Part shown: positions 1 through 7,726 of the stretch, in pieces
Position numbering within the stretch: position 1 is the first letter of the stretch
Layout of the letters: the number at the start of each line of letters is the position of its first letter
Assembly: GCA_949292375.1 (NCBI GenBank)
Contig: CASEZG010000001.1
Coordinates: 141,252-205,251 of the forward strand
DNA from: an uncultured Pseudomonadota bacterium
GTDB lineage: Bacteria; Pseudomonadota; Alphaproteobacteria; RF32; CAG-239
DNA: 64,000 nt
Direction: 5' to 3'
Made by a program: the position numbers and the translations under genes
Notes under the pieces: generated by a model
What the model was told of the DNA's origin: nothing
Databases searched by the model: none
What the model saw: only the letters and a program-made list of their open reading frames with translations

Positions 1-23
1 CATCGGATGATGATGACGAATAG
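1..23 (+). CDS. 3' end of an unidentified upstream gene (partial)
   Basis: In frame 3 the first bases read S-D-D-D-D-E followed by TAG, an acidic tail, and a good intrinsic terminator follows 11 bases later. This fits the last codons of a gene lying outside the window. Nothing can be said about its product. Confidence 0.4.
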
Positions 24-34
24 TTAAAAAAGTG

Positions 35-69
35 ACGGCTGACAGTTTTTTCTGTCGGCCGTTATTTTA
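35..69 (+). terminator. Intrinsic terminator of the upstream gene
   Basis: An 11-bp stem (ACGGCTGACAG with CTGTCGGCCGT, one G-U pair) closes a T6 loop and is followed by TATTTT. It separates the preceding gene from the kinase gene. Confidence 0.75.
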
Positions 70-91
70 AATGAAATTAGCGGAGAGGGTT

Positions 92-1489
92 ATGGAAAAC
101 AAGATGCTTAAAAAAGTTTGGTCTGAGAAGTTTAAACAGGTTTCCGAAATATTGCAGAGAATCCGTGAAGTTAGGTCTGCAGCGACGGCTTTTAATACAA
201 ATATTGATGCCGTGTTGAAAATTAAGGGTAAGGATTTGGAAAAACTGGCAAGCAAACAAAAGCTCTCTTTGCGAGATTTGGAGCATATTGAATATACAAA
301 ATTGTTAACTCCGTCTGATGTGGTTAAGGGAATTTTTAAGTGTTTTAAGAATGGTATTGCCGAAGAATGGTTGACCGAAGACAAAGCTATTTATGACTGG
401 ATGGTGGAGAATTTGGGCTATGACCGTTTGCAGATGGGCGGGCAAGGCGGTATTGTGGCCAATGTTTTGGCTGTGGTTGGAGTGCAGAAAGTGGTAGCGC
501 ATACAAACTCTTTGCCTAAGCTCCAAGCTGAGCAGTTTTTGCCATTGAAAAACTTGGTTTCTTTTGATGAAAAAGGAGCTGAAAAACCGGCTTATGAAAT
601 TGATAGGAATCAAGATATTCCGCTCATTCATTGGATTATTGAGTTTGATAAGGGCGATGAGGTTGTTTTGGACGGGCAGAAGTTTGTTTGTCCGAAGTCT
701 AACCGCTTTATTGCAACTTATGATCCGTTGAACCTTAAATTGGTGGTGGATGAAAATTTTGTTAAGGCTTTGGCAAAAGATAAGGCTGAATATATTGTCC
801 TTTCCGGTTTTCATGCCTTAACCGAACAAAATAACGGTGTTAAGCTGCAGGATGATATTTTGCCTGTTCTTAAAAGTTGGAAAGAACAGGGTAGTCTGAT
901 TCATTTGGAAATTGCTTCTACACAAGATATTGCCGTGCGCAAGGCGTTGTTGCAAAAAATCGCACCGATTGCTGATTCTGTCGGTATTAATGAGCGCGAG
1001 GCGATGGATATTCTGGAAGTTATCGGTGAAGAAAAATTAGCCGAAGAATGCAATGCTAACCCGAACTCGGTGAATATGTTTAAGGCTTTGTTTAAGATTA
1101 AAAAACATCTGAAAGCCCCCAGAATCCAGCTGCATATGTTTGGGTTATATATGACTTTGCAAGATGAAGGTTTCAGAATTTCGCCGGAAGCAAATTTGCG
1201 CGGAATGATGTTGGCTGCTACAGTTGCAGCCGGAAAAGCCGGTACGGGAAATATCAATAAAGCAGAAAATTTGTTATGGGCACAAGGCCAGGAGGTATCA
1301 GACATTGGGTTAAACGAGCTGGCAAAGTTGGCTGATTATGTTAAAAATCAGAAGTTGACGGAAACAGGTTTGGCGGAATATGAGGGTTTTGAGTTGATTG
1401 CTTTGCCGACAATTATTGTTGAAAAACCGTTGACCCTGGTCGGAATGGGCGACACAATATCTTCGCTTTCTTTATTGGCTGCCAGATAG
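92..1489 (+). CDS. ADP-dependent phosphofructokinase/glucokinase family protein
   Basis: The protein (465 aa from this start) matches the ADP-dependent glucokinase/phosphofructokinase family of the ribokinase superfamily, which phosphorylates glucose or fructose-6-phosphate using ADP. Seen: an N-terminal FNTNIDAVLKIKG substrate-lobe motif, MGGQGGIVAN, the metal-site-type motif GINEREA (NxxE) near residue 300, and C-terminal LVGMGD, where the Asp of the GxGD motif is the expected catalytic base. Length fits the family (about 450-480 aa). An ATG seven codons earlier exists, but GGAGAGGG lies just before ATG 92. Whether the substrate is glucose, fructose-6-phosphate or another sugar cannot be read from sequence. 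The family is mainly archaeal and eukaryotic, so its presence here is notable. Confidence 0.8.
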   Translation: MENKMLKKVWSEKFKQVSEILQRIREVRSAATAFNTNIDAVLKIKGKDLEKLASKQKLSLRDLEHIEYTKLLTPSDVVKGIFKCFKNGIAEEWLTEDKAIYDWMVENLGYDRLQMGGQGGIVANVLAVVGVQKVVAHTNSLPKLQAEQFLPLKNLVSFDEKGAEKPAYEIDRNQDIPLIHWIIEFDKGDEVVLDGQKFVCPKSNRFIATYDPLNLKLVVDENFVKALAKDKAEYIVLSGFHALTEQNNGVKLQDDILPVLKSWKEQGSLIHLEIASTQDIAVRKALLQKIAPIADSVGINEREAMDILEVIGEEKLAEECNANPNSVNMFKALFKIKKHLKAPRIQLHMFGLYMTLQDEGFRISPEANLRGMMLAATVAAGKAGTGNINKAENLLWAQGQEVSDIGLNELAKLADYVKNQKLTETGLAEYEGFELIALPTIIVEKPLTLVGMGDTISSLSLLAAR

Positions 1490-1500
1490 AAAGTTTTTTT

Positions 1501-2133
1501 ATGCTAAGCAGACTTTCGGAACTAAACGATAAATATGTCCAAAATAATGGATTTGGGGCAGGAGAGGCGGCTTTTGTCTTTACGAATCGAAAGTCTAAAC
1601 TTGTTTTGTCTGCGCCACACGCGGTTAAAACGCATCTTAACGGGCAAGTTAAGCCGGCGGATTTGTTTACGGGAGCGTTGGTAGAATTTGTCGGCGAAAA
1701 ATGTAATATTTCAACGCTTGTTCGCACATCATATCAGGATAAAGAATATTTAGCCGATGAATTTATTAAGGAGCAAAATATCGGAGAAAAATTCTTTTTA
1801 GATATTCACGGAATGGTGGATTATGAGGATTTTGAGTTGGCTGTCGGCACGGGGTTGTTGGAAGCTGATGCATACCAAAAAGCCATAAAGGCCATTGAGG
1901 TTGTCGGACAGAGATATGGGTTTCGTAAGGTTCTTAATCATCCTCATTATTCCGGTATTGCCGGAATGAAAGCTTTGACCGCACGTATGCAGATGCTTAC
2001 GGGAAAGCCATTGGCTTTGCAGCTGGAAATCGGACGAAGATACAGAGATTTTGAAAAATTTCCGCTAAAGGTCATAGAAAAGACCATCCCTTTTTTGCAA
2101 GAGTTGGTGTTGGGTTTGGAGAAACAGCTTTAA
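1501..2133 (+). CDS. N-formylglutamate amidohydrolase-like protein
   Basis: The 210-aa protein shows SAPHAV near residue 37, DIHGM near residue 100 and LQLEIGRRYRD near residue 177. This arrangement of His/Glu motifs resembles the zinc hydrolase fold of N-formylglutamate amidohydrolases, and the length is close to the short members. It starts 11 bases after the kinase gene and is probably cotranscribed with it. The natural substrate is unknown; no histidine-degradation genes are adjacent, so the classical formylglutamate role is not supported by context. No signal peptide is seen, so it is probably cytoplasmic. Confidence 0.5.
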   Translation: MLSRLSELNDKYVQNNGFGAGEAAFVFTNRKSKLVLSAPHAVKTHLNGQVKPADLFTGALVEFVGEKCNISTLVRTSYQDKEYLADEFIKEQNIGEKFFLDIHGMVDYEDFELAVGTGLLEADAYQKAIKAIEVVGQRYGFRKVLNHPHYSGIAGMKALTARMQMLTGKPLALQLEIGRRYRDFEKFPLKVIEKTIPFLQELVLGLEKQL

Positions 2134-2136
2134 GCC

Positions 2137-2676
2137 TTAGTTTTTATCTTTCAGAAAAGCGTTAATTGCATCAATAACGCGTTGAACGGTATTGTCTACT
2201 TGCTCTTCTTTGGTCTCAACAATAATGTCTGCTTCGGAATAGTAGGGGTATTCTTCTTTGATGTATTTTTCCAGTTTGTTTTTTAAGTGCTCATCATTGC
2301 CTTTGAGAAAAGGACGATGCTTGCGACCGGCTGTGCGATGATAGAGCACGTCTATATCGGCCTTGAGCCAAATAGTGATAGCATGTTCTTTGGCTAAAGC
2401 TCTGGTTTGTTCGGCCACAAAAGAGCCGCCGCCTGAGGCCAAAACACATGGAGCACCTTGCAGCAGACGTTTCATAACGCGTTGTTCGCCGGCACGATAT
2501 TCTTCTGCACCAAAGCATTTCAAAACATCAATCAAAGAAAGACCGGCAGCTTTCTCAATCTCTTGGTCGCCGTCTACAAAGGGAAGATCTAATTTCTTTG
2601 CCAGTCTTTTGCCCACACTGGTTTTGCCGCTTCCCATTAAGCCGACCAGCAGGATTATTTTATCAAATTGTTGCAT
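2137..2676 (-). CDS. aroK: Shikimate kinase
   Basis: Shikimate kinase phosphorylates shikimate at the 3-OH with ATP in chorismate synthesis. Seen in order: Walker A GLMGSGKT, the shikimate-binding DGDQEIE segment, an arginine in the EEYRAGE helix, the glycine-rich ASGGGSF loop and the lid segment GRKHRPFL. The 179-aa length is typical. A TTG seven codons upstream (2697) would also be in frame, but ATG 2676 is preferred; neither has a strong ribosome binding site. The stop lies four bases from the convergent upstream gene, and xerD is divergently oriented, a frequent alphaproteobacterial arrangement. Confidence 0.9.
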   Translation of the reverse strand: MQQFDKIILLVGLMGSGKTSVGKRLAKKLDLPFVDGDQEIEKAAGLSLIDVLKCFGAEEYRAGEQRVMKRLLQGAPCVLASGGGSFVAEQTRALAKEHAITIWLKADIDVLYHRTAGRKHRPFLKGNDEHLKNKLEKYIKEEYPYYSEADIIVETKEEQVDNTVQRVIDAINAFLKDKN

Positions 2677-2761
2677 TTTTTTTAATTTTTCTTTCAATCT
2701 CTTTTGATAAATAATATAGTGAATCGTAGATTTAGCAATAATTTTTATAAGGTTATAAGAT

Positions 2762-2905
2762 ATGAGACAGAAAAAATCAAATGCAATATTTTATATTTTG
2801 GGTGTTGTTATTTTGGCTGGAGCTTTCTTTGTGCTTTCTCGCGAAGTTAGCGTTAAGACAGAAGTTGTTGAGCAGCCTTTGGAAAATACGTTTTTAAATA
2901 AATAA
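2762..2905 (+). CDS. Small single-pass membrane protein
   Basis: A 47-codon frame begins MRQKKSNAIFYI, has one hydrophobic segment (about residues 9-26, rich in I, L, V, F, A) and ends in a short polar tail. An AAGG sequence lies about 9 bases upstream of the ATG, and the stop is 8 bases before xerD, so it is likely translated with xerD. The basic N-terminus and hydrophobic stretch predict an N-in, C-out inner-membrane peptide. I recognise no family and assign no function. Confidence 0.6.
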   Translation: MRQKKSNAIFYILGVVILAGAFFVLSREVSVKTEVVEQPLENTFLNK

Positions 2906-2913
2906 AGTTAAAA

Positions 2914-3819
2914 ATGCAGAATTTCGGAATCGATGAGTTTTTGGAGATGATGGTAGCCGAAAAAGGGGCTGCTCAAAATACGCTTGAGGCTTATCGACGA
3001 GATGTTCAGCAGTTTATAGATTTTGTTGCTGCAAAGGATGTTTCTGATTTTACGAGGGCTGATGTTTCAGCTTTTGTGCAAGACTTGGGCGAGCGCAAAT
3101 TTTCGCCTAAAACCGTTGCAAGAAAGCTCTCGGCCGTGCGTGAGTATTTTAAGTTTTTGTATTCGGAAAAAGAGATTAAAGATAATCCGGCGGCAAATGT
3201 TCTATCTCCTAAAAAAGAAAAGTCTTTGCCAAAGTTTTTGACCGAAGAAGAAATCAGATTGCTGATTGAGGCGGCAAAGGCTCATTCAGATTTTCGGCAC
3301 AAAAGAACGGCGGTTATGTTGGAGTTGATGTATGCCTGCGGTTTGCGTGTGTCCGAGCTTGTCAGTCTGCCGGAAAATTGCATAAATTATGATAAAAAGC
3401 AGATTATGCTTAAAGGCAAAGGCAGCAAAGAGCGAATCGTTCCCGTGGCTCCGGCGGCGTTGAATGCTGTTTCCGAGTATATGACTTATCGGGATTATTT
3501 TTTGAAAGCAGGCCGAAAATCGATTTGGTTGTTTCCTTCCAAAATATCTTCTTCCGGACATATTACGCGGGATGCTTTTTTTAAAAACATTAAAGATGCA
3601 GCGATAGAGGCGGGTTTGCCTCGCGAAAGAGTTACGCCGCATGTTTTGCGCCACTCCTTTGCCACCCATTTGCTCAACCATGATGTGGATTTGCGCTCCG
3701 TGCAAAAAATGCTCGGGCATGAAGATATCGGCACGACCGAAATATATACCCATATCATCTCCGAAGCGTTGATTAGGAAGGTGCAGAGTAAACACCCTCT
3801 GGCTAAAAAACTCGTATAA
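2914..3819 (+). CDS. xerD: Tyrosine recombinase XerD
   Basis: A 301-aa site-specific tyrosine recombinase, expected to resolve chromosome dimers at dif together with XerC and FtsK. The N-terminal SAM-like DNA-binding domain (about residues 1-85) is followed by the catalytic domain with Arg in YACGLRVSEL, Lys in KGKGSKERIVPV, HVLRHSFATHLL (HxxR), LGHEDIGTTEIYTHI (His and nucleophile Tyr). All catalytic residues are present. Its place beside aroK and the absence of phage genes argue for the housekeeping enzyme rather than an integrase. XerD rather than XerC is chosen from context. Its last codons form one arm of the palindrome at 3806-3930. The partner ftsK in this window is broken. Confidence 0.88.
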   Translation: MQNFGIDEFLEMMVAEKGAAQNTLEAYRRDVQQFIDFVAAKDVSDFTRADVSAFVQDLGERKFSPKTVARKLSAVREYFKFLYSEKEIKDNPAANVLSPKKEKSLPKFLTEEEIRLLIEAAKAHSDFRHKRTAVMLELMYACGLRVSELVSLPENCINYDKKQIMLKGKGSKERIVPVAPAALNAVSEYMTYRDYFLKAGRKSIWLFPSKISSSGHITRDAFFKNIKDAAIEAGLPRERVTPHVLRHSFATHLLNHDVDLRSVQKMLGHEDIGTTEIYTHIISEALIRKVQSKHPLAKKLV

Positions 3820-3930
3820 TGGGTAACTAATACAGAAACTGCGGGGTAAAATTTTTAGTCATGTACTTCTGTGTACACTCAAAAAATTTTTCCCTTGTTT
3901 CTTATTATTTACCTCATTCTCCGAGTTTTT
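3806..3930. repeat. Palindromic element, xerD 3' copy
   Basis: A 125-base imperfect palindrome centred on GTAC-TTCTGT-GTAC (3863-3876). The left arm begins inside xerD: AAAAACTCG (3806-3814, just before the stop) reappears inverted as CGAGTTTTT (3922-3930). An inner pair, about TAAAATTTTT with AAAAAATTTTT, also matches. A GGTNANCTANTACAG segment at 3822 returns as a direct repeat at 3940, 118 bases on. The minus strand encodes VYTEVHD and then a stop, related to the peptide encoded by the pnp, truA and hemW copies. It could also act as a transcript end for xerD. Confidence 0.75.
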
Positions 3931-3939
3931 ACAAAAAGT

Positions 3940-4030
3940 GGTCATCTAGTACAGATTTTGCAGGTCAAAAGTGTCCTCACGACCTTCATTCTCCAAGTTT
4001 TTACAAAACTCGTATAAGGGTTATCTGGTA
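3940..4030. repeat. Decayed partial second palindrome copy
   Basis: Immediately downstream of the first copy, the sequence again contains a TCCTCAC core fragment, a second CAAGTTTTTAC arm and AAAACTCGTATAAGGG (about 4005-4020), nearly identical to the xerD end at 3807-3822. The GTAC centre is absent. This looks like a second duplication that has since decayed, and it fills the rest of the gap before the terminator. Confidence 0.5.
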
Positions 4031-4037
4031 GTTGTGC

Positions 4038-4087
4038 AAGAAAATTTAAAAAAATTACGGGAGGGTGCGGTTAAGCAACTCCTCCCG
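4038..4087 (-). terminator. Terminator of the 4105-4980 gene
   Basis: Read on the minus strand, CGGGAGG and CCTCCCG (4081-4087 and 4058-4064) form a stem, followed by TAATTTTTTTAAATTTT. It lies 17 bases after the stop of the minus-strand orphan gene. Confidence 0.75.
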
Positions 4088-4104
4088 AGGTTTGACATCA
4101 TAAT

Positions 4105-4980
4105 TCATTTTTCTAAGCTCTCTGCGTATTTTTTGCAGAAGAGCTCCAGTAAGTCTCTTACCGTGCTTTCGTCGGTGATTTCTTCCGAAAGCGTTTGGAA
4201 GACTTGAATGTTCAACTCATCCTCTGTCCATGCGATGGCAAGATCCCATTCCTGAGGACCAAATCCAACCGGATGCAGTTCTTTTACCTGACAAGCCAAT
4301 AAAGTTTCGTTCAGCTCCTTCCCAACCATCTGCGCATAAATGACTGCAGCTTTGGTTTTGAATCTTTCGATGAGCTGTTCTTTCGTTGGTGGCAGGGCCT
4401 TTAGAACTCGAGCTCTGACATCCGAAATTTTTTCATTCCCGGCACTGAAATATTCTGCAACATCGTTGAATGTTGCTTCTTCATCCAGATAAGCCAATGG
4501 TTGGCTATCTGCCGAACTTAACGGACGACCAGTCAGATATTCCAAGGCTTCTACCAAATCAATCAGTAAAGTTCTTGGTATTGCCGGACTATCAACCTTT
4601 TTTTCTAAATCGCGCAAAAAACAACCTGATTTGTCGATGAAGAATTTCTTTATTTCGTATGAGTCCTTGAATGTAAGGATACTACTTTCTTCGCCGGCAT
4701 AGAATTTAACGATATTTTCAAAATTTAATTCTTTTTGAAAATAAGTTAAACCAAGACGGTTGAATTTCTGATTGGTTTTTTGTGCAATGATCTTGACGGC
4801 ATTGCAGAAGTTTATTGCTCTGAAAAAAGCGGGAGCTTTCATCAGAACTTCCCCAGCCTGAGAAGGATCTTCTGAGTTAAACACTACCTCGCCGTTTGTT
4901 CCGGCGTACAATGGTTTCAACTTCGGTGATCTGTCTACCAGCTCCTGAGCCAGTAAAGCAGAGATTTCAAATTTGTTCAT
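4105..4980 (-). CDS. Orphan protein, possibly three tandem ACP-like modules
   Basis: I do not recognise this 291-aa soluble protein by name. Reading it by eye, three stretches of roughly 95 residues (about 1-96, 100-182, 183-291) each end in a pattern like the second half of acyl carrier proteins: a helix such as DLVEALEYLTGRPL, a loop, then a helix such as ATFNDVAEYF or STVRDLLELF. The serine that would carry phosphopantetheine is missing in all three. It has its own promoter and terminator, and an AT-rich leader without a Shine-Dalgarno sequence. A neighbour (5112-5660) and a distant gene (57218-57727) look related. The ACP relationship is inference; an unrelated helical fold is possible. 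Confidence 0.6.
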   Translation of the reverse strand: MNKFEISALLAQELVDRSPKLKPLYAGTNGEVVFNSEDPSQAGEVLMKAPAFFRAINFCNAVKIIAQKTNQKFNRLGLTYFQKELNFENIVKFYAGEESSILTFKDSYEIKKFFIDKSGCFLRDLEKKVDSPAIPRTLLIDLVEALEYLTGRPLSSADSQPLAYLDEEATFNDVAEYFSAGNEKISDVRARVLKALPPTKEQLIERFKTKAAVIYAQMVGKELNETLLACQVKELHPVGFGPQEWDLAIAWTEDELNIQVFQTLSEEITDESTVRDLLELFCKKYAESLEK

Positions 4981-5012
4981 AATAAAAATTAATTTTTAAA
5001 AGTTATGGAGGG

Positions 5013-5041
5013 AAAATAGCACTTTGAAGTTTTAAAATCAA
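5013..5041 (-). promoter_or_regulatory. Sigma70-type promoter of the 4105-4980 gene
   Basis: On the minus strand TTGATT, a 17-base spacer and TATTTT lie about 33 bases upstream of the ATG. The spacer begins TTAAAA, as in the promoter of the neighbouring orphan gene (5707-5735), and a TTTTTTTGTC tract lies further upstream in both. Confidence 0.5.
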
Positions 5042-5062
5042 GAGTTAATTTGGGCAAAATTG

Positions 5063-5091
5063 ACAAAAAAAGAGAGCCGATGGGGCTCTCT
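5063..5091 (-). terminator. Terminator of the 5112-5660 gene
   Basis: AGAGAGCC (5071-5078) pairs with GGCTCTCT (5084-5091); on the minus strand the stem is followed by a T-rich run. It sits 20 bases after the stop codon. Confidence 0.8.
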
Positions 5092-5111
5092 TTGAATTTT
5101 TTTGATAAAAA

Positions 5112-5660
5112 CTATTCATCCGAGTAAAATTCTATCAAATCTTTGATAGTTTTTTTGAGGATGAAGTCTTCATCCGGTATTTTTCCGAATCGGTCCTTGC
5201 ACCAGCTCAGAACCGTTCGGTAGAAGTTATAATCCCTGAAATCTGCCGGAAGCATCATATTAATTTGTGTGCTTTCATCCAGAGTTTCAGCGTCCCGATT
5301 CAGACAATCAGCCAAAAACTGTTTTACCTGCGTGGCTGTTGTCTTGGGTTTCATCAGTTCCGCCCGAATCAAGGCTGATGTTTTAGGGTCGGAGCAGAAA
5401 AATTCGGCAAACTTTATCGCCGGTAAGTCTTTTTCTTGCAGGCGCCGCTCTACATAATCCCATTCGGCTCGGTTCGTGAGAGCGAAAGAGGTTTGTCCGG
5501 CGCGGGCTCTCATTTGATCAACTATTTCCTTGAAATAGGTGAAGGATACTTTTCCTCCATTTAAGGAAATCATAAGGCCTTCTACTTGTTGTTTGGTGAA
5601 GGCGGTCTTGTGACGGATGATGTTAATCGCATCTCTCCGCCTAAAAGTTGCTGTAGCCAT
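5112..5660 (-). CDS. Orphan protein, possibly two tandem ACP-like modules
   Basis: A 182-aa protein without a recognised family, signal peptide or membrane segment. The last 45 residues read like the second half of an acyl carrier protein: FYRTVLSWCKDRFGKIPDED, then KKTIKDLIEFY, matching the ALEEEFGIxIPDED...TVxDxIxYI pattern, but the DSL motif is replaced by DYN and there is no attachment serine. Residues 30-90 hold a weaker copy. The gene has its own promoter and terminator and no Shine-Dalgarno sequence. If the fold is right, the protein would not be phosphopantetheinylated and might serve as a protein-binding module. This reading needs structural confirmation. Confidence 0.6.
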   Translation of the reverse strand: MATATFRRRDAINIIRHKTAFTKQQVEGLMISLNGGKVSFTYFKEIVDQMRARAGQTSFALTNRAEWDYVERRLQEKDLPAIKFAEFFCSDPKTSALIRAELMKPKTTATQVKQFLADCLNRDAETLDESTQINMMLPADFRDYNFYRTVLSWCKDRFGKIPDEDFILKKTIKDLIEFYSDE

Positions 5661-5706
5661 AATATTAAGTTTTGATTAGACATCATAATTTGATTTTTGG
5701 AATTAC

Positions 5707-5735
5707 CTTATATATCAGCATTCTTTTAAAATCAA
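5707..5735 (-). promoter_or_regulatory. Sigma70-type promoter of the 5112-5660 gene
   Basis: On the minus strand TTGATT, 17 bases and TATAAG lie about 47 bases before the ATG. The sequence TTGATTTTAAAA is identical to that in the promoter at 5013-5041, and TTTTTGTCG occurs just upstream. Confidence 0.55.
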
Positions 5736-5755
5736 CAAAAATCGACAAAAACGCT

Positions 5756-6607
5756 TTAGAGAAGGCGGGCAAGAGCTAAATATTGCTCAGGCGTCAGTTC
5801 TTCTGCGCGCATTGTTAGCGGAATATTTAATTTTTGGCAAAGCAGCTCCAGATTGGAAATAGATTTTAGGCTTTGGCGAATCATTTTGCGACGTTGACCA
5901 AAAGCTAAGGTTGTTAAACGTTCAATATTGGCGATGTCTTTTTCTGAAAGACCTGAATGTAAAGGCGTAAATAATAAAACCGATGACCAAATTTTTGGTG
6001 CGGGAACAAAACATTCGGGGTTTAAGTCAAACAGCTTTTCTACTTTGCAAAGCAATTGTGATAAAACTGAAATGCGTCCGTAATCTTTGGTTTTGGTTTT
6101 GGCCATGATACGTTCGGCAACTTCTTTTTGAAACATCAGGGTTAGACTGGTAAAGTTTTCAATGTCTTTGAGCCAACTTATGAGCAGAGGAACAGAAATA
6201 TTATAAGGCAAATTGCTGACGATATGTCTTGGCGCATCAGCCAAGGCGGCCAGATTTTGCTTAAGTGCATCACCGTTTATAATGGTTAATCTATCTCCGA
6301 CTTTGTTTTTTATTTCTTGCATAATGTCTATGCAGCGCTCGTCCATCTCAATGACTGTTAAATTATCCGGTTCCGCGCTCAAGATGGCTCGGGTTAACCC
6401 TCCTGGTCCGGGGCCAATCTCAAAGACATTGGCTCCCTTATAATCTGACAAGTTTTGGCCGGCGAGCGATAAACGAATTATTTTATCCGTGATGTTTTGG
6501 TCTAGTAAAAAGTTTTGACCTAAGGCTTTTTTTGCCATCAAACCATGAGCCTCGACAGTGGTACGAAGCGCAGGCAACATCTTTATTTTTTCACTTAGGC
6601 TAAGCAT
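5756..6607 (-). CDS. rsmA: 16S rRNA (A1518/A1519) dimethyltransferase RsmA (KsgA)
   Basis: This enzyme dimethylates two adjacent adenosines in the 3' hairpin of 16S rRNA during late 30S assembly, using S-adenosylmethionine. Seen: KKALGQNFLLDQNI near the N-terminus, SAM-binding VFEIGPGPGGLTRAIL, and the catalytic NLPYNISVPLL motif; the C-terminal part holds the small helical domain. At 283 aa it is full length. The start codon is 2 bases from the surA stop, so it is the last gene of the lptF-lptD-surA-rsmA operon. The pdxA gene often found between surA and rsmA is absent. Confidence 0.93.
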   Translation of the reverse strand: MLSLSEKIKMLPALRTTVEAHGLMAKKALGQNFLLDQNITDKIIRLSLAGQNLSDYKGANVFEIGPGPGGLTRAILSAEPDNLTVIEMDERCIDIMQEIKNKVGDRLTIINGDALKQNLAALADAPRHIVSNLPYNISVPLLISWLKDIENFTSLTLMFQKEVAERIMAKTKTKDYGRISVLSQLLCKVEKLFDLNPECFVPAPKIWSSVLLFTPLHSGLSEKDIANIERLTTLAFGQRRKMIRQSLKSISNLELLCQKLNIPLTMRAEELTPEQYLALARLL

Positions 6608-6609
6608 CT

Positions 6610-7710
6610 TTACATTCTGACTTCAACAACGGAGGCTTGACGGAGTTCTTGCAAGTGTTTGGCTGCAAGTTCTTCCATCCGACGTTCTTCCAAGAATTTT
6701 TTTATGTTTTCTTTTGTCGGGGTTTCTGCCTTATCCTTTTTAGGGTCAAAAATTCTTTCTAATTTTAAGATATAGTAGTCTTGTCCGACTTTGATGGGAT
6801 CAGACACTTCTCCGGCTTTTAGTTTTCCGAGAGCTTTTTTTAGCGGAGCAATTAGGCGTTCTTTGTTTATCCAGCCTAAATTTCCGCCTTTCGATGAACT
6901 TGGGGCTTCGGAAAATTGCATGGCGTAGAGATCAAAGCGCGGATCTTGTCTGAGATTTGAGACCAAAACGTCTAAGTTTTTGGCATTTTTATTTTTTATC
7001 AAAATTTCTGATACCATATATTTGGGCGTGCTTAAGTCTTTATCAGCTTCCTTTTGGGCTGTTTCAATTTCTTTTTCGGTTAATTCGCCTTCGGCATAAG
7101 ACAGTTTTCTGATTATGCGAATCCAAGCTAAGTCCGATTTCATTTGTTCCAAGAAAACATCATAGTTAACACCGTTTTCTTTTAGAATTTGTTTGAGTTT
7201 TCCGGCCGGGATTTTGTTGCTTGTCTCAAAAAACTTGACGGATTGTTCAATGTCTTTGTCGCTGATGGTAATGCCGTTTTTTTCAGCATCTTGCAGCTTT
7301 AATTTTTCATCGATGGCTGCTTGCAAGGTTCTTTGAACAATCATGTTTTGGGTTTGTTCATTAACCGGAATGCGTGTGTTCATGACAAAAGCATTGATAC
7401 GGTTTTGTAGGTCTTCAGTAGTTATGATTTCTCCATTGACTACAGCAACGATTTTAACGGCTCCCGGAAAAATGATTTGAGGTTTTGTCGGAGCTGGCTG
7501 GGCTTGCTTTATGACTGAGGATGGTTGCTCTTGTTTTATAACGGAAGTTTGAGAATCTGTTTCGGAAGAATCTGTTTCAGAATCCCCTTCAAACATAACG
7601 GAATTGCCGTTGGGTTGATTCCTTTGGCCGATAGAAGAAAGGTCAAGAGCCATTGTAGGCATTGTAGTAATCGTACTGAGCAGAAAGGCTGTTATAAAAA
7701 TTTTTTTCAT
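6610..7710 (-). CDS. surA: Periplasmic chaperone/peptidyl-prolyl isomerase SurA
   Basis: SurA escorts outer-membrane proteins, including LptD, through the periplasm. The start at 7710 gives a clean signal peptide (MKKIFITAFLLSTITTMP, cleavage after MALD-region alanine) and is preceded by AAGGAG at 8-base spacing; the upstream in-frame codons overlap lptD and are rejected. After a low-complexity Ser/Gln linker comes the SurA N-domain (AVVNGEIITTEDLQ...), then one parvulin domain with SEILIKN, GGNLGWI and GEVSDPIKVGQDYYILKL. Only a single parvulin domain is visible (366 aa), whereas enterobacterial SurA has two. It follows lptD by 16 bases. Confidence 0.88.
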   Translation of the reverse strand: MKKIFITAFLLSTITTMPTMALDLSSIGQRNQPNGNSVMFEGDSETDSSETDSQTSVIKQEQPSSVIKQAQPAPTKPQIIFPGAVKIVAVVNGEIITTEDLQNRINAFVMNTRIPVNEQTQNMIVQRTLQAAIDEKLKLQDAEKNGITISDKDIEQSVKFFETSNKIPAGKLKQILKENGVNYDVFLEQMKSDLAWIRIIRKLSYAEGELTEKEIETAQKEADKDLSTPKYMVSEILIKNKNAKNLDVLVSNLRQDPRFDLYAMQFSEAPSSSKGGNLGWINKERLIAPLKKALGKLKAGEVSDPIKVGQDYYILKLERIFDPKKDKAETPTKENIKKFLEERRMEELAAKHLQELRQASVVEVRM

Positions 7711-7726
7711 AAACTTTCTCCTTATT

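Noticed and set aside
2914..3819. Phage or island integrase
   Set aside because: The recombinase lies beside aroK in a housekeeping context, and no attachment sites, phage genes or tRNA are near.
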